Below, one piece after another: positions 19,323 through 28,499 of a DNA stretch of 37,500 bases. The stretch is from Penium margaritaceum (taxonomy: Eukaryota > Streptophyta > Zygnematophyceae > Desmidiales > Peniaceae): positions 310,497 through 347,996 of the forward strand of contig SZWC01000537.1 of the NCBI GenBank assembly GCA_023375785.1, written 5' to 3'. The stretch's first letter is position 1. Every line of letters starts with the position of its first letter. The position numbers and the translations under genes are program-made. Below the pieces are notes generated by a model. The model worked only from the letters and a program-made list of their open reading frames with translations, did no database searches and was not told where the DNA came from.

Positions 19323-20021
19323 TGTAGCGGGAAGGCCTGTTCGGCCCTCCCTCCTCGCTGAAGCGAGAGGTGGTTGTGCACCACCCCTTGCGTCAGCGAG
19401 GGCTGGCCGGCGGCCAGCAGTTTGCTGGCCGCCAGCCAGCTCGCTGCCGGCCGGCTTGACGGCCGGCGGCCGGCCAAGCAACCGACCGCCCACCTGCCGG
19501 TCAGCCGCGAGCTGCCGATCGCGGCCTCAGCCCGATCAGTGGCTGAGAGGCCACGAGGGCCTCGAGGGCGAGGCCTCGTGGCCTCGTGCCCTCGCCCCCC
19601 TTTGCCCTCCTTGCAAAACAAGCAAGCGAGGACAAGGGATAGGGGGAGCGAGGGTGAGGTCGAGAGAGCTAGCGCAAAATCGCCAGATGCCTCGCATGCG
19701 ACGATTTTGCGCCTGAACGGCAAAACGTAAATCAAAGTTCGTTTGTGACGACTTTCAACATAAAATGAACACAATAACTCGCGCGAACACACGAATTCGA
19801 GGTGAAAACCCCCGGTTTGGGTCCAAAAACCAGGGGTTTGGTTAGAAACGCAAATGAGCCTCTAGAGACTTGTAATATTTGAGTCTCCCTGCTCTGGGGC
19901 GTTGATGACGGTTGTGCCTCAGTCCTGCAAAGTGGGTAAACCCCTGATGCGGACTGAGAACGCCATTCTGCAAACTCCGACAACAACTTCAAAGTAGGAG
20001 CTAGAGACTCAGCCTGTTACA
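19323..20021 (+). repeat. Gypsy 5' LTR
   Basis: TGTAGCGGGA to GTTACA. The first third is very GC-rich and holds two successive hairpins (19409-19433 with perfect 11-bp arms; 19446-19467 with 8-bp arms). The primer-binding site follows after one base. Confidence 0.9.
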
Positions 20022-20022
20022 G

Positions 20023-20035
20023 TGGTATCAGAGCC
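20023..20035 (+). other. Gypsy primer-binding site, initiator tRNA-Met
   Basis: TGGTATCAGAGCC, one base after the LTR. Confidence 0.85.
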
Positions 20036-20899
20036 AGACGACTCTTGCGACCAAGAGTTTGACGTAAATGGCAGCTACGACATAGATAAAATACCGCCGG
20101 CAGCTGCAAGCAGTAACAGAAACGCAAGAAGGGACTACGGCATCTACACTTCACGGATTGAAGCGCCGTAAAGTGCGTTAGAGAGCTTGGAAAAAGCTCT
20201 ACTTGGTGGAGACTCTTCCTTCCAGCCTCTCTTCACTTCCAGAGGGCTAGGAAGAATTTTGTGGGGCGGGGTGGGGAGTTCCCACTCTAAAAAACCACAA
20301 AATCCTCCTCATTTTCAAGGCTCCTTAAAAAATCCTTCATCCAAAAATTGAGACATCGCCCCTTCCCAAGCTTAGGGACTCTCACGGCCTGAGAGCACCC
20401 TAAAAAGAAGGAGGGTGACACTTTGAAGATTTTTGGCGGCTCGCCAATGCCCCCGGCTCAAGGGAAGACGCCGTTAAAGAACAGGAGAGGCGCGAAGGAG
20501 CGTGAAGAGAAGACCAAGGAAGACAAGAAGACAAGAAGACAAGAGGAAGACAAGAAGTAGAAGAAAGAGTGAAAGAATTGTTAGGAATATTTAGAATTCC
20601 TCTTTGAACTCTTTGCTCTTGTTTTGTGAGCGACACTCACATCACTTTTCAATTCTTTGTCTTACAATTTTTTGTTTGCCTAGGTACTAGTCCTTTCCAA
20701 TCGCTGTGAGTCACTTTTAGGAAGACTAGTTTCAAAACCCACGACCTTGTGCCGACGTGGCGGCCTAGGAACATAGAAAGTTAATATATAATTGCCTCAC
20801 CGATCGTGAGTGCAAGGGATTTGTGGGAGGCGATTCCTCCTTAACGTTGTGGGGTGATTCTCACAACAATCTTCACGTGTTAATCGCACGGGCGACGAG
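20036..20899 (+). other. Gypsy untranslated leader
   Basis: No coding potential in the gag frame. It contains an AGAAGACAAGAAGACAAG-type purine repeat at about 20510-20570. A long leader between primer-binding site and gag is common in plant gypsy elements. Confidence 0.55.
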
Positions 20900-22961
20900 A
20901 TGGTATGTGCCGGACCGTCCAAGACCAACAAGGGCGAGGTGGTGACGGCCTCGCCACGAGCTCTCGGCGGACTCCAAATTCTGGGAGCCGCCGTTGCGAG
21001 CACGGTTGCCAACCCAAAGGCAACCGTATCGCCAAGGGCAACCGTACCGCCGAAGGCAACCGACGCCAACCTCGACGATACCGGAAATCGTGCGGAGGCC
21101 AAAAAGGTGCTCGACGAGCACGTCGACGCGCACGTGGACGACCTCCACGCGACAGATGACGCGATGGAGGATCTCCCCGGGGTAGACCCCGACGAAGAGC
21201 ACGACGCCGACGATGGCCAAGGCGACGAGGATCGTGACCATCGTCATTGTCGTGTGACAAACTCGAGCTGATTGCTCGAGAAGGGCAAGACACCCGCCGC
21301 ATCGCCTGAAGCTACCGACGGCTACGAGACTGCCAAGAGCAGCAATGGCATTGAAAGCAGCCGCACAAGAAGTTCCTGCAAGAACGAGGAGGACGACGTC
21401 GCCGCGAAGGCAATTCGCGTTGACCGTCGTAGGCTTGCGATGTTTGCTGCCGAGGCCGCAGGCCGACTCAAGATCACCACCGATGGTGGAGATACGGCAC
21501 CACTCGAAGGAATGGGAGCGGACCCTCTTTCCTACGATGCGGCCGCAATGGGGCAAGGCAGCGTCTACTCGAGCGTCGTCGCCGACGACAATCTCCTCCA
21601 AAACGTGGGACTCCTTGGAGGCGTGTACGCGAACCGTACCCTCTTCTAGTGGGTAAGGGTGCATGGACAACGCTAGGCCTTGGAAGCTATCGCCGATGCT
21701 CTGATGAGATCAGATTTCAAGTTCGCGTTTGTCAACCTGCTAGCTCACGTCGGGCAGAGCATCACGGATCTTGAGCGTGATGACCAGCTACAGCGCCTCG
21801 CCGCCCATGAGGCAAGCCGCCAATGCAACAACCTCGACAAGGCGTTGCAGAGCGTGACCCAGGTGCAGACTCAATAGCAAGCGCATCATGCCGCAGATGT
21901 AGATGCCACTATCGGTGGTAGCGACGATTTGCCTACCTCGACGACTTCGAGGTCGGTCATGAACACGTCCTTCCTCCACAGTGTGGAGATCTTTTAGAAG
22001 GACGTGAACCTGACCGACCGGCTGAACCGCATAGAGCACGTCCTACATGTCCACAAGGCTCCACTCAGCCAATGGGGCGACCTTGCCACGACGCGGCTTG
22101 AAAACAAACTCTTCAAGTATGTGGCCAAGTGGACTGTGCAGTAGCCACACCTAGAGTGGCAGCCCATGCCGTAGGAGGGCTTCTACGCGATCATGCGCAA
22201 GAAGTGCACCCAACGTGAGGAGGCGAAGCGCATCTTCCACAAGATCAAGGACTTGAGACAGTTGGGCAGCTTGCTCGAATCCTACTTGAGCGAGTTCGCC
22301 GCACTCCTAGAGGAAGCCAAAAGCTTCACCGAGGGCGATGAGACTCAGACCTTCAAGTACTCGGAGTGCATGCTACTGGAGTACTTGCGTGATGGTCTCG
22401 CCAGCGAGAAGCTGAAGGACGAGACCACCACGACAGCCAATGGCCAAGCTTGGACAAGTTGGAGGGCGTTGCGCGACTACATGAGTGAAGTGTATTCGGC
22501 GAACCCGAAACACTACTCTGATGCACGGCCAAACGCGCGTGCACAACAAGGCCACGACATGCGCATGGACGTTGTAGGGACTGGTGGGTGAGCTGGACAC
22601 TGAGGCATGGCCAAGGGCAAGCAGCTTGCAAACCCGTCAGCCAAGAAGGCTGGTGGATACAAGGGCCCCATGAACAAGCACAGCCGCGAGAATGACGAGG
22701 TACGGGCGGCACGTGAGCGTCGTAACACATCCTTTTGCAAAGGGTTCTGCCACAACTGCATGCAGCCGGGCCACTTTAGGGCTCAGTACCCTTAGGCTGC
22801 TGGGGGTGGACAAGAGGCTGCGACGTTAGCTGTAGTAGTAGCACCTTGTGGGGATGGTGTAGGAGGAGGCCGCGGACAGGGCCGTGGACAAGGTCGCAGT
22901 TGCGACAATTGGCCCGGCCGTGGTAACGGACAGGGCCGTGGGGTGGGCTTTCCCCACCTCT
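20900..22961 (+). pseudogene. Gypsy gag
   Basis: One reading frame from ATG at 20900 stays coherent for about 2 kb but is cut by stops at 21269, 21647, 21674, 21875, 21995, 22142, 22172, 22589, 22601 and 22793. It has an acidic N-terminal region, a retrotransposon gag core (FYAIMRKKCTQREEAKRIF, LESYLSEFAALLEEA), a basic stretch, and a zinc knuckle CHNCMQPGHFRAQY in which the last Cys is Tyr. A Gly-Arg-rich tail (GRGQGRGQGR) follows. Seven of the ten stops are TAG; several stand where Gln would fit, for example IF-stop-KDVNLTDR. Confidence 0.75.
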
Positions 22962-23910
22962 GAGTGACGTCAGTGGGGACCACTCAGGGGTAAAACTGGA
23001 TGACGAGTGTGGGTTCATGTTTTCAGATGAGGATGTTAAACAATTTGAGTTTTTGACGGGTTCAAATTTCTCAGTTGTCTCCTCTCCTCTTGTTGAACCG
23101 CATTCTACACTTGCTGACCGACATTGCCCACTAAACCTTGCATCTCCAGACAAGATACATGATCGTACATGCTTAGTGGCGGCGACACCGACCACTATGC
23201 ACGAATTGTGTGACACAGTGATTGAAGCAAACGACTTCAAAGCAATGAGTTCAATCACGTTTGTTGTACCTTAAGTCGACGATTTCGACCCAGTTAAATT
23301 AAAAGACATGAAGTTGCTAGCCAAATTCACACGTGCCCTCAAGATGTGGACTCGAGTAGGTGAATCATGGGAGTTGCGATGCCCGTCGTACAGATTCCGT
23401 ATTTATCACAAACTCGACTTGCCGTCGTCAAGTATGTTCACTTGGAAGAGTGGAGGCAACATGACGATGCAGTTCAAAGAACACCTTGTTGGTGCTCCCG
23501 TGAACATACTTACTGACACTAGAGGGTACGACTGTTTTGTTAGCCTTGGCTTTACCCAATAAGTTGGCCTAAAGATTGAGCCATCGAATGGCGCAGTTGT
23601 CGGTGACAATCGTATAGTGCCTGTTATTGGTACTTGTAAAGCAAAAGTTTATATTCAAGGGTACACATTGAGTGTCATGTTGAACGTACTCAACCTTCTT
23701 GACCAGTTTGACGTGGTCCTAGGTGACCCCTGGCTCCGTGACAACAAGGCTCTAATGTGCTTTGAATCAAAACGCTTGATCCTCCAAAAAGGACAGCGCC
23801 GCTTTATGTTAATTCCAAGTACGGAATTATCACCGACCCGACTCAAAGTCCATGCCAGCTTGTCTACGGTGCAGGTCAAGAAACGTATTTGACAAGGTTG
23901 TCAATACTTC
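22962..23910 (+). pseudogene. Gypsy protease region
   Basis: A different frame from gag. NILTDTRGYDCFVSLGF corresponds to the aspartic protease active site (usually LVDSGASHxFIS), with D-T-R in place of D-S/T-G (23515-23523), so the active-site glycine is lost. The later block LLDQFDVVLGDPWLRDNKA matches the second half of the protease fold (ILGMDWL). Stops at about 23272, 23560 and 23890. Confidence 0.65.
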
Positions 23911-24857
23911 TTGGCTCAACTACACAATGTGGAGGACAACGTGAAGGAAGACACGCCACAAGAGATCAAATATCTATTGGCGAAGTTTTGGGATGTATTC
24001 CAACACCCACCGGCTGGGCTTCCACTAGAAAGACACATGGGTCACACAATTCTACTGCAACTGGAGGCGACCCCTCCATTTAGACCCATGTATCGCTTTA
24101 GTCCAACAGAAAGGCAAGAGGCCGAACGCCAAGTTAAAGAGTACCTTGTAAATGGGTGGATGGAGCCCAATAGCTCACCGTACGGTGCGCCGATCCTTTG
24201 TGTGAACAAAAAGGATGGTGGTTTACGCATGTGCGTGGATTACCGGGTGTTGAACAAGTTGACGATGAAAATTGATTCCCCTTATCGCAGATTGAGGACC
24301 TTTTTGACCAACTCCAAGTGTTTTTGTCCTTGGATTTGTTTCAAGGGTACCATCATATCTGCATCACGGAAGATGATGTGCCCAAAATCGTGTTTCGAAT
24401 GCACATGGGACATTATCAGTTCCGAGTGTTATGCTTCACGCTAACAAATGCCCCGGTAACCTTGCAAGGAGAAATGAACCGAACGTTCGCCAAGCAACTC
24501 GGACAGTTTGTCTTGGTTTACTTGGATGACATCTTAGTTTTTTCTTAATCAATGGAAGAGCACATAGAACACCTGCGTGAAGTTCTTGCAATCCTTCGGG
24601 AAAACAAGCTCTATGCGAAAGTGAGCAAGTGCAAGTTTGCACAAGATGAGCTCGAATACCTTGGACACATTGTCCGCAAGGAAGGCATCCGTGTCGACCC
24701 ACGAAAGGTCCAAGCCGTTGTGGATTGGCCACGTCCCGAGAATGTTGGGCAGATTTCGTCTTTCCTTGGCCTTATAAACTACTTTCAGCGATTTATGCAA
24801 GGGTATTCGACCTTCGTAGCACCGCTAACCAGGCTCACGCAAAAAGACGTGCTTTAG
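23911..24857 (+). pseudogene. Gypsy reverse transcriptase
   Basis: The frame at 23911-24300 has YRFSPTERQEAERQVKEYL, SPYGAPILCVNKKDGGLRMCVDYRVLN and KIDSPY. Near 24285 the frame changes. The next frame has SLDLFQGYHHICITEDD, FRMHMGHYQFRVLCF and VYLDDILVFS (YLDD 24519-24530, intact). A TAA follows (24546), then the thumb/connection with HLREVLAILRENKLYAKVSKC and FLGLINYFQRFM. Catalytic residues are present, but the frameshift and stops prevent a full product. Confidence 0.85.
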
Positions 24858-25470
24858 GAATGGACACCTGAGTGCAAGAACACTTTTCTTAAAATGAAAG
24901 AGCTCCTATCCACAGTGCCCGTCCTAGCTCTTCTGGATCCATCGCAACTATGGGAGGTTCGATGTGATGCGTCGATAGCAAGACTCGGAGCTATCCTCAT
25001 GTAGAATGGTCATCTAGTTGCGTATGAGAGCCGGAAGCTCATTTTTGCTCAAATGCGCTACACGACTGGGGATCAAGAACTCTTTGCAGTAGTACACGAT
25101 TTCAACATGTGGTGTTGCTACCTTGAGGGTGCGAAAGGGGTTGTGACGGTCGTGACCGACCATAATCTATTGGTGTTTCTTCAAACGCAACCGAACCTGT
25201 CAAGACGACAGGCGCGTTGGAGCGACTACCTGAGCCGATTCTTGTTCACATGGGAACATCGGCCAGGACGCATCAACGTGGCTGATCCACTAACGCGACA
25301 TCCTGTGGACATGAAATCAACCACCGAGGTCTGTGGGTGTTTTATGGCCATTGCAACAGCAATAGTACAACCACCAGATCCCCCTGCACCTCTGCGGCAA
25401 CAACCACGAGAGATGATTCATTACAATGGTTTTGTAAACAGGATCCGGATGGGATATTCTGTGGTCTATT
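24858..25470 (+). pseudogene. Gypsy RNase H
   Basis: EVRCDASIARLGAILM, TAG (25002), NGHLVAYESRKL, YTTGDQELFAVVHDFNMW, VVTDHNLLVFLQ and RRQARWSDYLSRF: the standard order of the RT-linked RNase H of gypsy elements. The stop at 25002 falls where other family members have Gln. Confidence 0.8.
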
Positions 25471-25472
25471 AG

Positions 25473-26684
25473 TTTCAAGACTCTCAAAATCTGGACAGTT
25501 ACGACTTGGTGGAGGCCGCAGGAATCTTCTCGCACGGAGAACAAGTTGTTGTGCCTAACTCGGGAGACCTTCGAGCAAAGGTTATCTCCCAGTTCCACCA
25601 CCCGCGGATCGCAGGTCATGTGGGACCTCGAAAGACTGGACATGCACTCTCGGACCACTATTGGTGGCCAGGATGGAGTGTCGATGTCCGCAAGTATTGC
25701 ATGACATGCGACCCATGTCTTTGGAATAAGGCTAGCAACAAGAAGCCTGCTGGACTCCGCCAACAGCTTTCCATTCTTGGGACTCCATAGGAGTGCGACA
25801 GCATGGACTTCATTATTGATCTTCCGGACACTGCCCGTGGCCACGATGCAATACTAATGGTTGTGGATATTTTGACGAAGATGATACACTTCATTCCTGC
25901 AACCACTGACGTAAACGTAGGAGAGACCACTCGTCTCTTCTTTTAGGGTATCGTAAAGTACCACGGCTTGCCGTTGCGCATTATCTCCGATCGAGATAAA
26001 AAATTTGCTAGTAAGTTCTGGCAAAAGATGCACAAGTACTTTGGCAGTGAGTCGCAAATGTCGACAACATTTCACCCCCAAACTGACGGACAAACAGAGC
26101 GCACGAATCACACTCTAGAGCAGATGCTCCACATGTACGTGGACCCTGTCATGCATGATTGAGACAAATTCCTAGCACCGGCGGAGTTTGCGGTGAACAA
26201 CTCCGTGAATGAGTCCACGGAGTTCACACCGTTCGTGTTAAATAGTGGTCGGCATCCAGTGGTACCCTCTTCATTGGTGAAGAGTGGGAATACTGAAGGG
26301 TAGGTTCCTTCCGCTCAAGCCTTCGCCGAGCGCATCGACTCCTTGTTACAGGAGGCAAAGGGTCACCTTCAAGCCGCTCAGCAACGACAAAAGGCATAAG
26401 CCGACAAAGGTCGCTGGGAGGTCTTGTTTGACATCGGTAACAAAGTGCTGCTTAGCACTGAAAACCTTCGGTTCATGTCGCCAGGGGCAAGAAAACTTCT
26501 ACCGAAGTGGATTTGGCCGTTTTCCATTATGGCACGCATCGGGCCAGTGGCATACCGGTTGATACTTCTGACGAGTATGAAAACACATGACATGTTTTAT
26601 GTGAGCCTGCTGGCTCCATACATGGGAGACAGAAACGTTCAGCCACCGCTAGCAGTCCTCACTGCCGACGGCCAAAACAAGGTC
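25473..26684 (+). pseudogene. Gypsy integrase
   Basis: Zinc-binding HHCC region (HHPRIAGHVG ... CMTCDPC), then the DDE core: Asp of SMDFI (25806), Asp of ISDRDKKF (25989) and Glu of QTERTNH (26097). The last two are separated by 35 residues, as in functional enzymes. GPVAYRLILL and HDMFYVSLLAPY form the C-terminal GPY/F-type module (GPVAYRL). Stops at 25788, 25944, 26160, 26301 and 26397, three of them TAG. Confidence 0.85.
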
Positions 26685-26879
26685 CTTTGCCTACTCCAAC
26701 ACCGAGAGCGTACTCTTGGGTCGCGTGTTCTTAGGGAGTACCTCGTTCATTGGGCCAGTTGTGGACCTGAACATAATTCACGGGAGCCTGAATCTTGGTT
26801 GCCCACAGGAGTGGTCAACGAGTACAAGAGCAAACTTGCAGCTCGCACAGATCAACGCATGGCAGGAAGTACCACTTGA
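26685..26879 (+). pseudogene. Gypsy chromodomain (integrase C-terminus)
   Basis: LQHRERTLGSRVLREYLVHW, then GPEHNSREPESWLP and VNEYKSKL follow the chromodomain pattern (REYLVKWKGYxPEHNTWEP...L....Y). In chromoviruses this domain reads histone marks and steers integration. The usual Trp of NTWEP, part of the methyl-lysine pocket, is Arg here (26781-26783), and the KGY motif is changed. Confidence 0.75.
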
Positions 26880-27167
26880 ACGTGGAAAAAGTGAACAACA
26901 TTCCCACGGGGCAGCATTCATGGACAGCGACCATAGGAGGTTGGGGACGCCCAACATGGATGTCGCGCGGACGCTCCAGCCTAAACGGGGGAGGCCGCTA
27001 GCCGTGCTAACCTACAAGTTGTAGCTTAGGTCTAAGTACCATGCACGTGTTCATGTCTAGCTGGTGATTGAAATCATTGTTATTCTTTCACAATGTTGAT
27101 GACTCACTGACTGACAATCCTACTTGTTGTTCATGAACCGGAACGGTTCATAACAAGTGGGGAGGAA
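26880..27167 (+). other. Gypsy 3' untranslated region and polypurine tract
   Basis: No domain. It ends in AAGTGGGGAGGAA (27155-27167), the polypurine tract directly before the 3' LTR. The perfect palindrome TGAACCGGAACGGTTCA sits just upstream (27133-27149, ACCG/CGGT core). Confidence 0.7.
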
Positions 27168-27881
27168 TGTAGCGGGAGGGCCGGTTTGGCCCTCCCTCCT
27201 CGCTGAAGCGGGGGTTGGCTACGCACCAGCCCTCGCGTCAGCAAGGGCTGGCCGGCGGCCAGCACTTTCTTGGCCGCCGGCCAGCTCACTACCGGCCGTC
27301 TGGACGGCCGGCGGCTGGCCAAGCGACCGACCGGCCACCGGCCGGTAAGCCACCAGCCGCCGATCGCGGCCTCAGCCCGATCGGCGGCTGAGAGGCCACG
27401 AGGGCCTCAAGAGCAGGGCCTCAAGGGCGAGGCCTCGTTGCCTCGTGCCCTTGCTCCCCCTCGCCCTTCTTGTAAAACAAACAAGCGAGGACGAGGGATA
27501 AGGGGAGCAAGGGTGAGGTCGAGAGAGCTGGCGCAAAATCGCTAGCGTGCCTCGCACGCGATGATTTCGCGCCAAAACAGCAAAACGTGAATCAAAGTTT
27601 GTTTGTAACAAACTTCGACATAAACTAAACAAGATAACTCGTGCGAACACACGAGTTCGAGGCAAAAGCCTCCGGTTTGGGTCCCAAAACAAGGGGTTTA
27701 GTTAAAAACAGAAATGGGCCTCCGGAGACTCGAAGTATTCGAGTCTCCCTGCTCTGGGTCGTTGATGACGATTGCCCCTCAATCCTGCAAATGGGGTAAA
27801 CCCCTCATGCGGACTGAGAAAGTCATTCTGCAAACTCCGACGACGACTTCAAAATAGGAGCTGGAGACTCAGCCCGTTACA
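27168..27881 (+). repeat. Gypsy 3' LTR
   Basis: 714 bp, TGTAGCGGGA to GTTACA. Here the GC-rich hairpins are even longer: perfect 15-bp arms at 27247-27261/27271-27285 and perfect 9-bp arms at 27292-27300/27303-27311. Clearly diverged from the 5' LTR by substitutions and small indels. Confidence 0.9.
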
Positions 27882-27886
27882 ATGCC
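27882..27886. repeat. Gypsy target-site duplication, right
   Basis: ATGCC, identical to 19318-19322. Confidence 0.85.
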
Positions 27887-28139
27887 TGTCTTTGTCCAAG
27901 GGGGGTTTGGCCATCTCGGACCTCCGTGGCTCCTCTACACCTAATGGCTTGTTTCTTACACCTGATAATGCTGTGGATGGTTTCTACTTTTGTCTTTCGA
28001 AGACAGGTTGTGCTGATTCTCGTGGCAGAGTTGGCTTCTGTCCTCTTCATGTATACTTGTGGTCAACAAAATGTATGAATGACTAAATAGAGACCTCTAG
28101 CATGTCCTCATTTGCTTGGCCCTGTCTTATGACTTTCAG
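27887..28139. other. Spacer; right flank of the gypsy insertion site
   Basis: No supported gene. A short plus-strand frame reads SKGGLAISDLR, faintly like a LINE C-terminal motif, too little to call. It ends with CTTTCAG, a possible splice acceptor for the next feature. Confidence 0.4.
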
Positions 28140-28223
28140 AACAAGTCATAAGCATTTTGGATCCCAGCGTTCAGCTCGCACAATCCCTCATGCAATTGGG
28201 AACCTTACAGCTCTGACTGCACT
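28140..28223 (+). pseudogene. Possible leucine-rich-repeat exon (host gene fragment)
   Basis: In frame +1 of the segment, ARTIPHAIGNLTALTAL matches the plant LRR consensus IPxxIGNLTxLxxL. The segment is bounded by CTTTCAG and GTAAGT, consensus acceptor and donor, and the intron would fall in phase 2 after NLTxLxxL, where SERK-type LRR receptor kinases have introns. Only one repeat is seen; no kinase or further exons lie nearby. The copia LTR fragment at 28268 cuts off what followed. Confidence 0.35.
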
Positions 28224-28267
28224 GTAAGTGGAATTTGCATGTTACATGTCCTCACAAAAGTAGAAAC

Positions 28268-28467
28268 CTCAAAGTGCTCAGGTTATCACTTAAACCCGAC
28301 CCATAATCTGCAAATCATGTAAGTCCATATCTCACTCAAATTGACTCCGAATAGAGTTCCGTAAAGTACGTTGAAGCTTGTGAAATACACTCAATGCAAC
28401 TTTCATGCCATATGATTTTTGTCTACCAACCTATTTCTGTCACTTTCTAGCACTTTCACACCCATTA
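28268..28467 (-). repeat. Copia B3 3' LTR, first 200 bp
   Basis: On the minus strand it starts TAATGGGTGTG and follows the B1 LTR (AAAGTGACA.AAATAGGTTG, GAGTGAGATATGGA, GATTATGGGTCGGGTT) to GAGCACTTTGAG, then stops matching. The rest of the LTR is deleted or replaced. Confidence 0.75.
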
Positions 28468-28479
28468 TTCTCCCACTTT
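28468..28479 (-). other. Copia B3 polypurine tract
   Basis: AAAGTGGGAGAA on the minus strand, directly before the LTR, identical to the tract of B2. Confidence 0.7.
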
Positions 28480-28499
28480 GCCAGAACAAAAATTACACG

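Larger units (their letters stand above)
19323..27881 (+). mobile_element. Full-length Ty3/gypsy chromovirus, inactivated
   Basis: Two LTRs (699 and 714 bp, ends TGTAGC...GTTACA), initiator-Met primer-binding site, gag, protease, RT, RNase H, integrase, chromodomain, polypurine tract and a perfect 5-bp target duplication. The order RT-RNase H-integrase and the C-terminal chromodomain place it among chromoviruses. About 22 in-frame stops (13 TAG, 5 TGA, 4 TAA by my count) and two frame changes make it non-autonomous. Confidence 0.9.

Noticed and set aside
19374..19730. Open frames of 118-166 residues within the gypsy LTR
   Set aside because: They overlap on both strands in GC-rich hairpin sequence and are not kept in the other LTR.
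20900..26879. Alternative genetic code with TAG/TAA read as Gln
   Set aside because: Many stops do stand for Gln, but others replace Trp (TGG to TAG), Glu (GAG to TAG) or Arg (CGA to TGA). Frameshifts and lost active sites accompany them. Mutation decay explains all of this.
27882..28086. LINE RT C-terminus (SKGGLAISDLR) after the gypsy element
   Set aside because: Only about ten residues fit and nothing continues the match.
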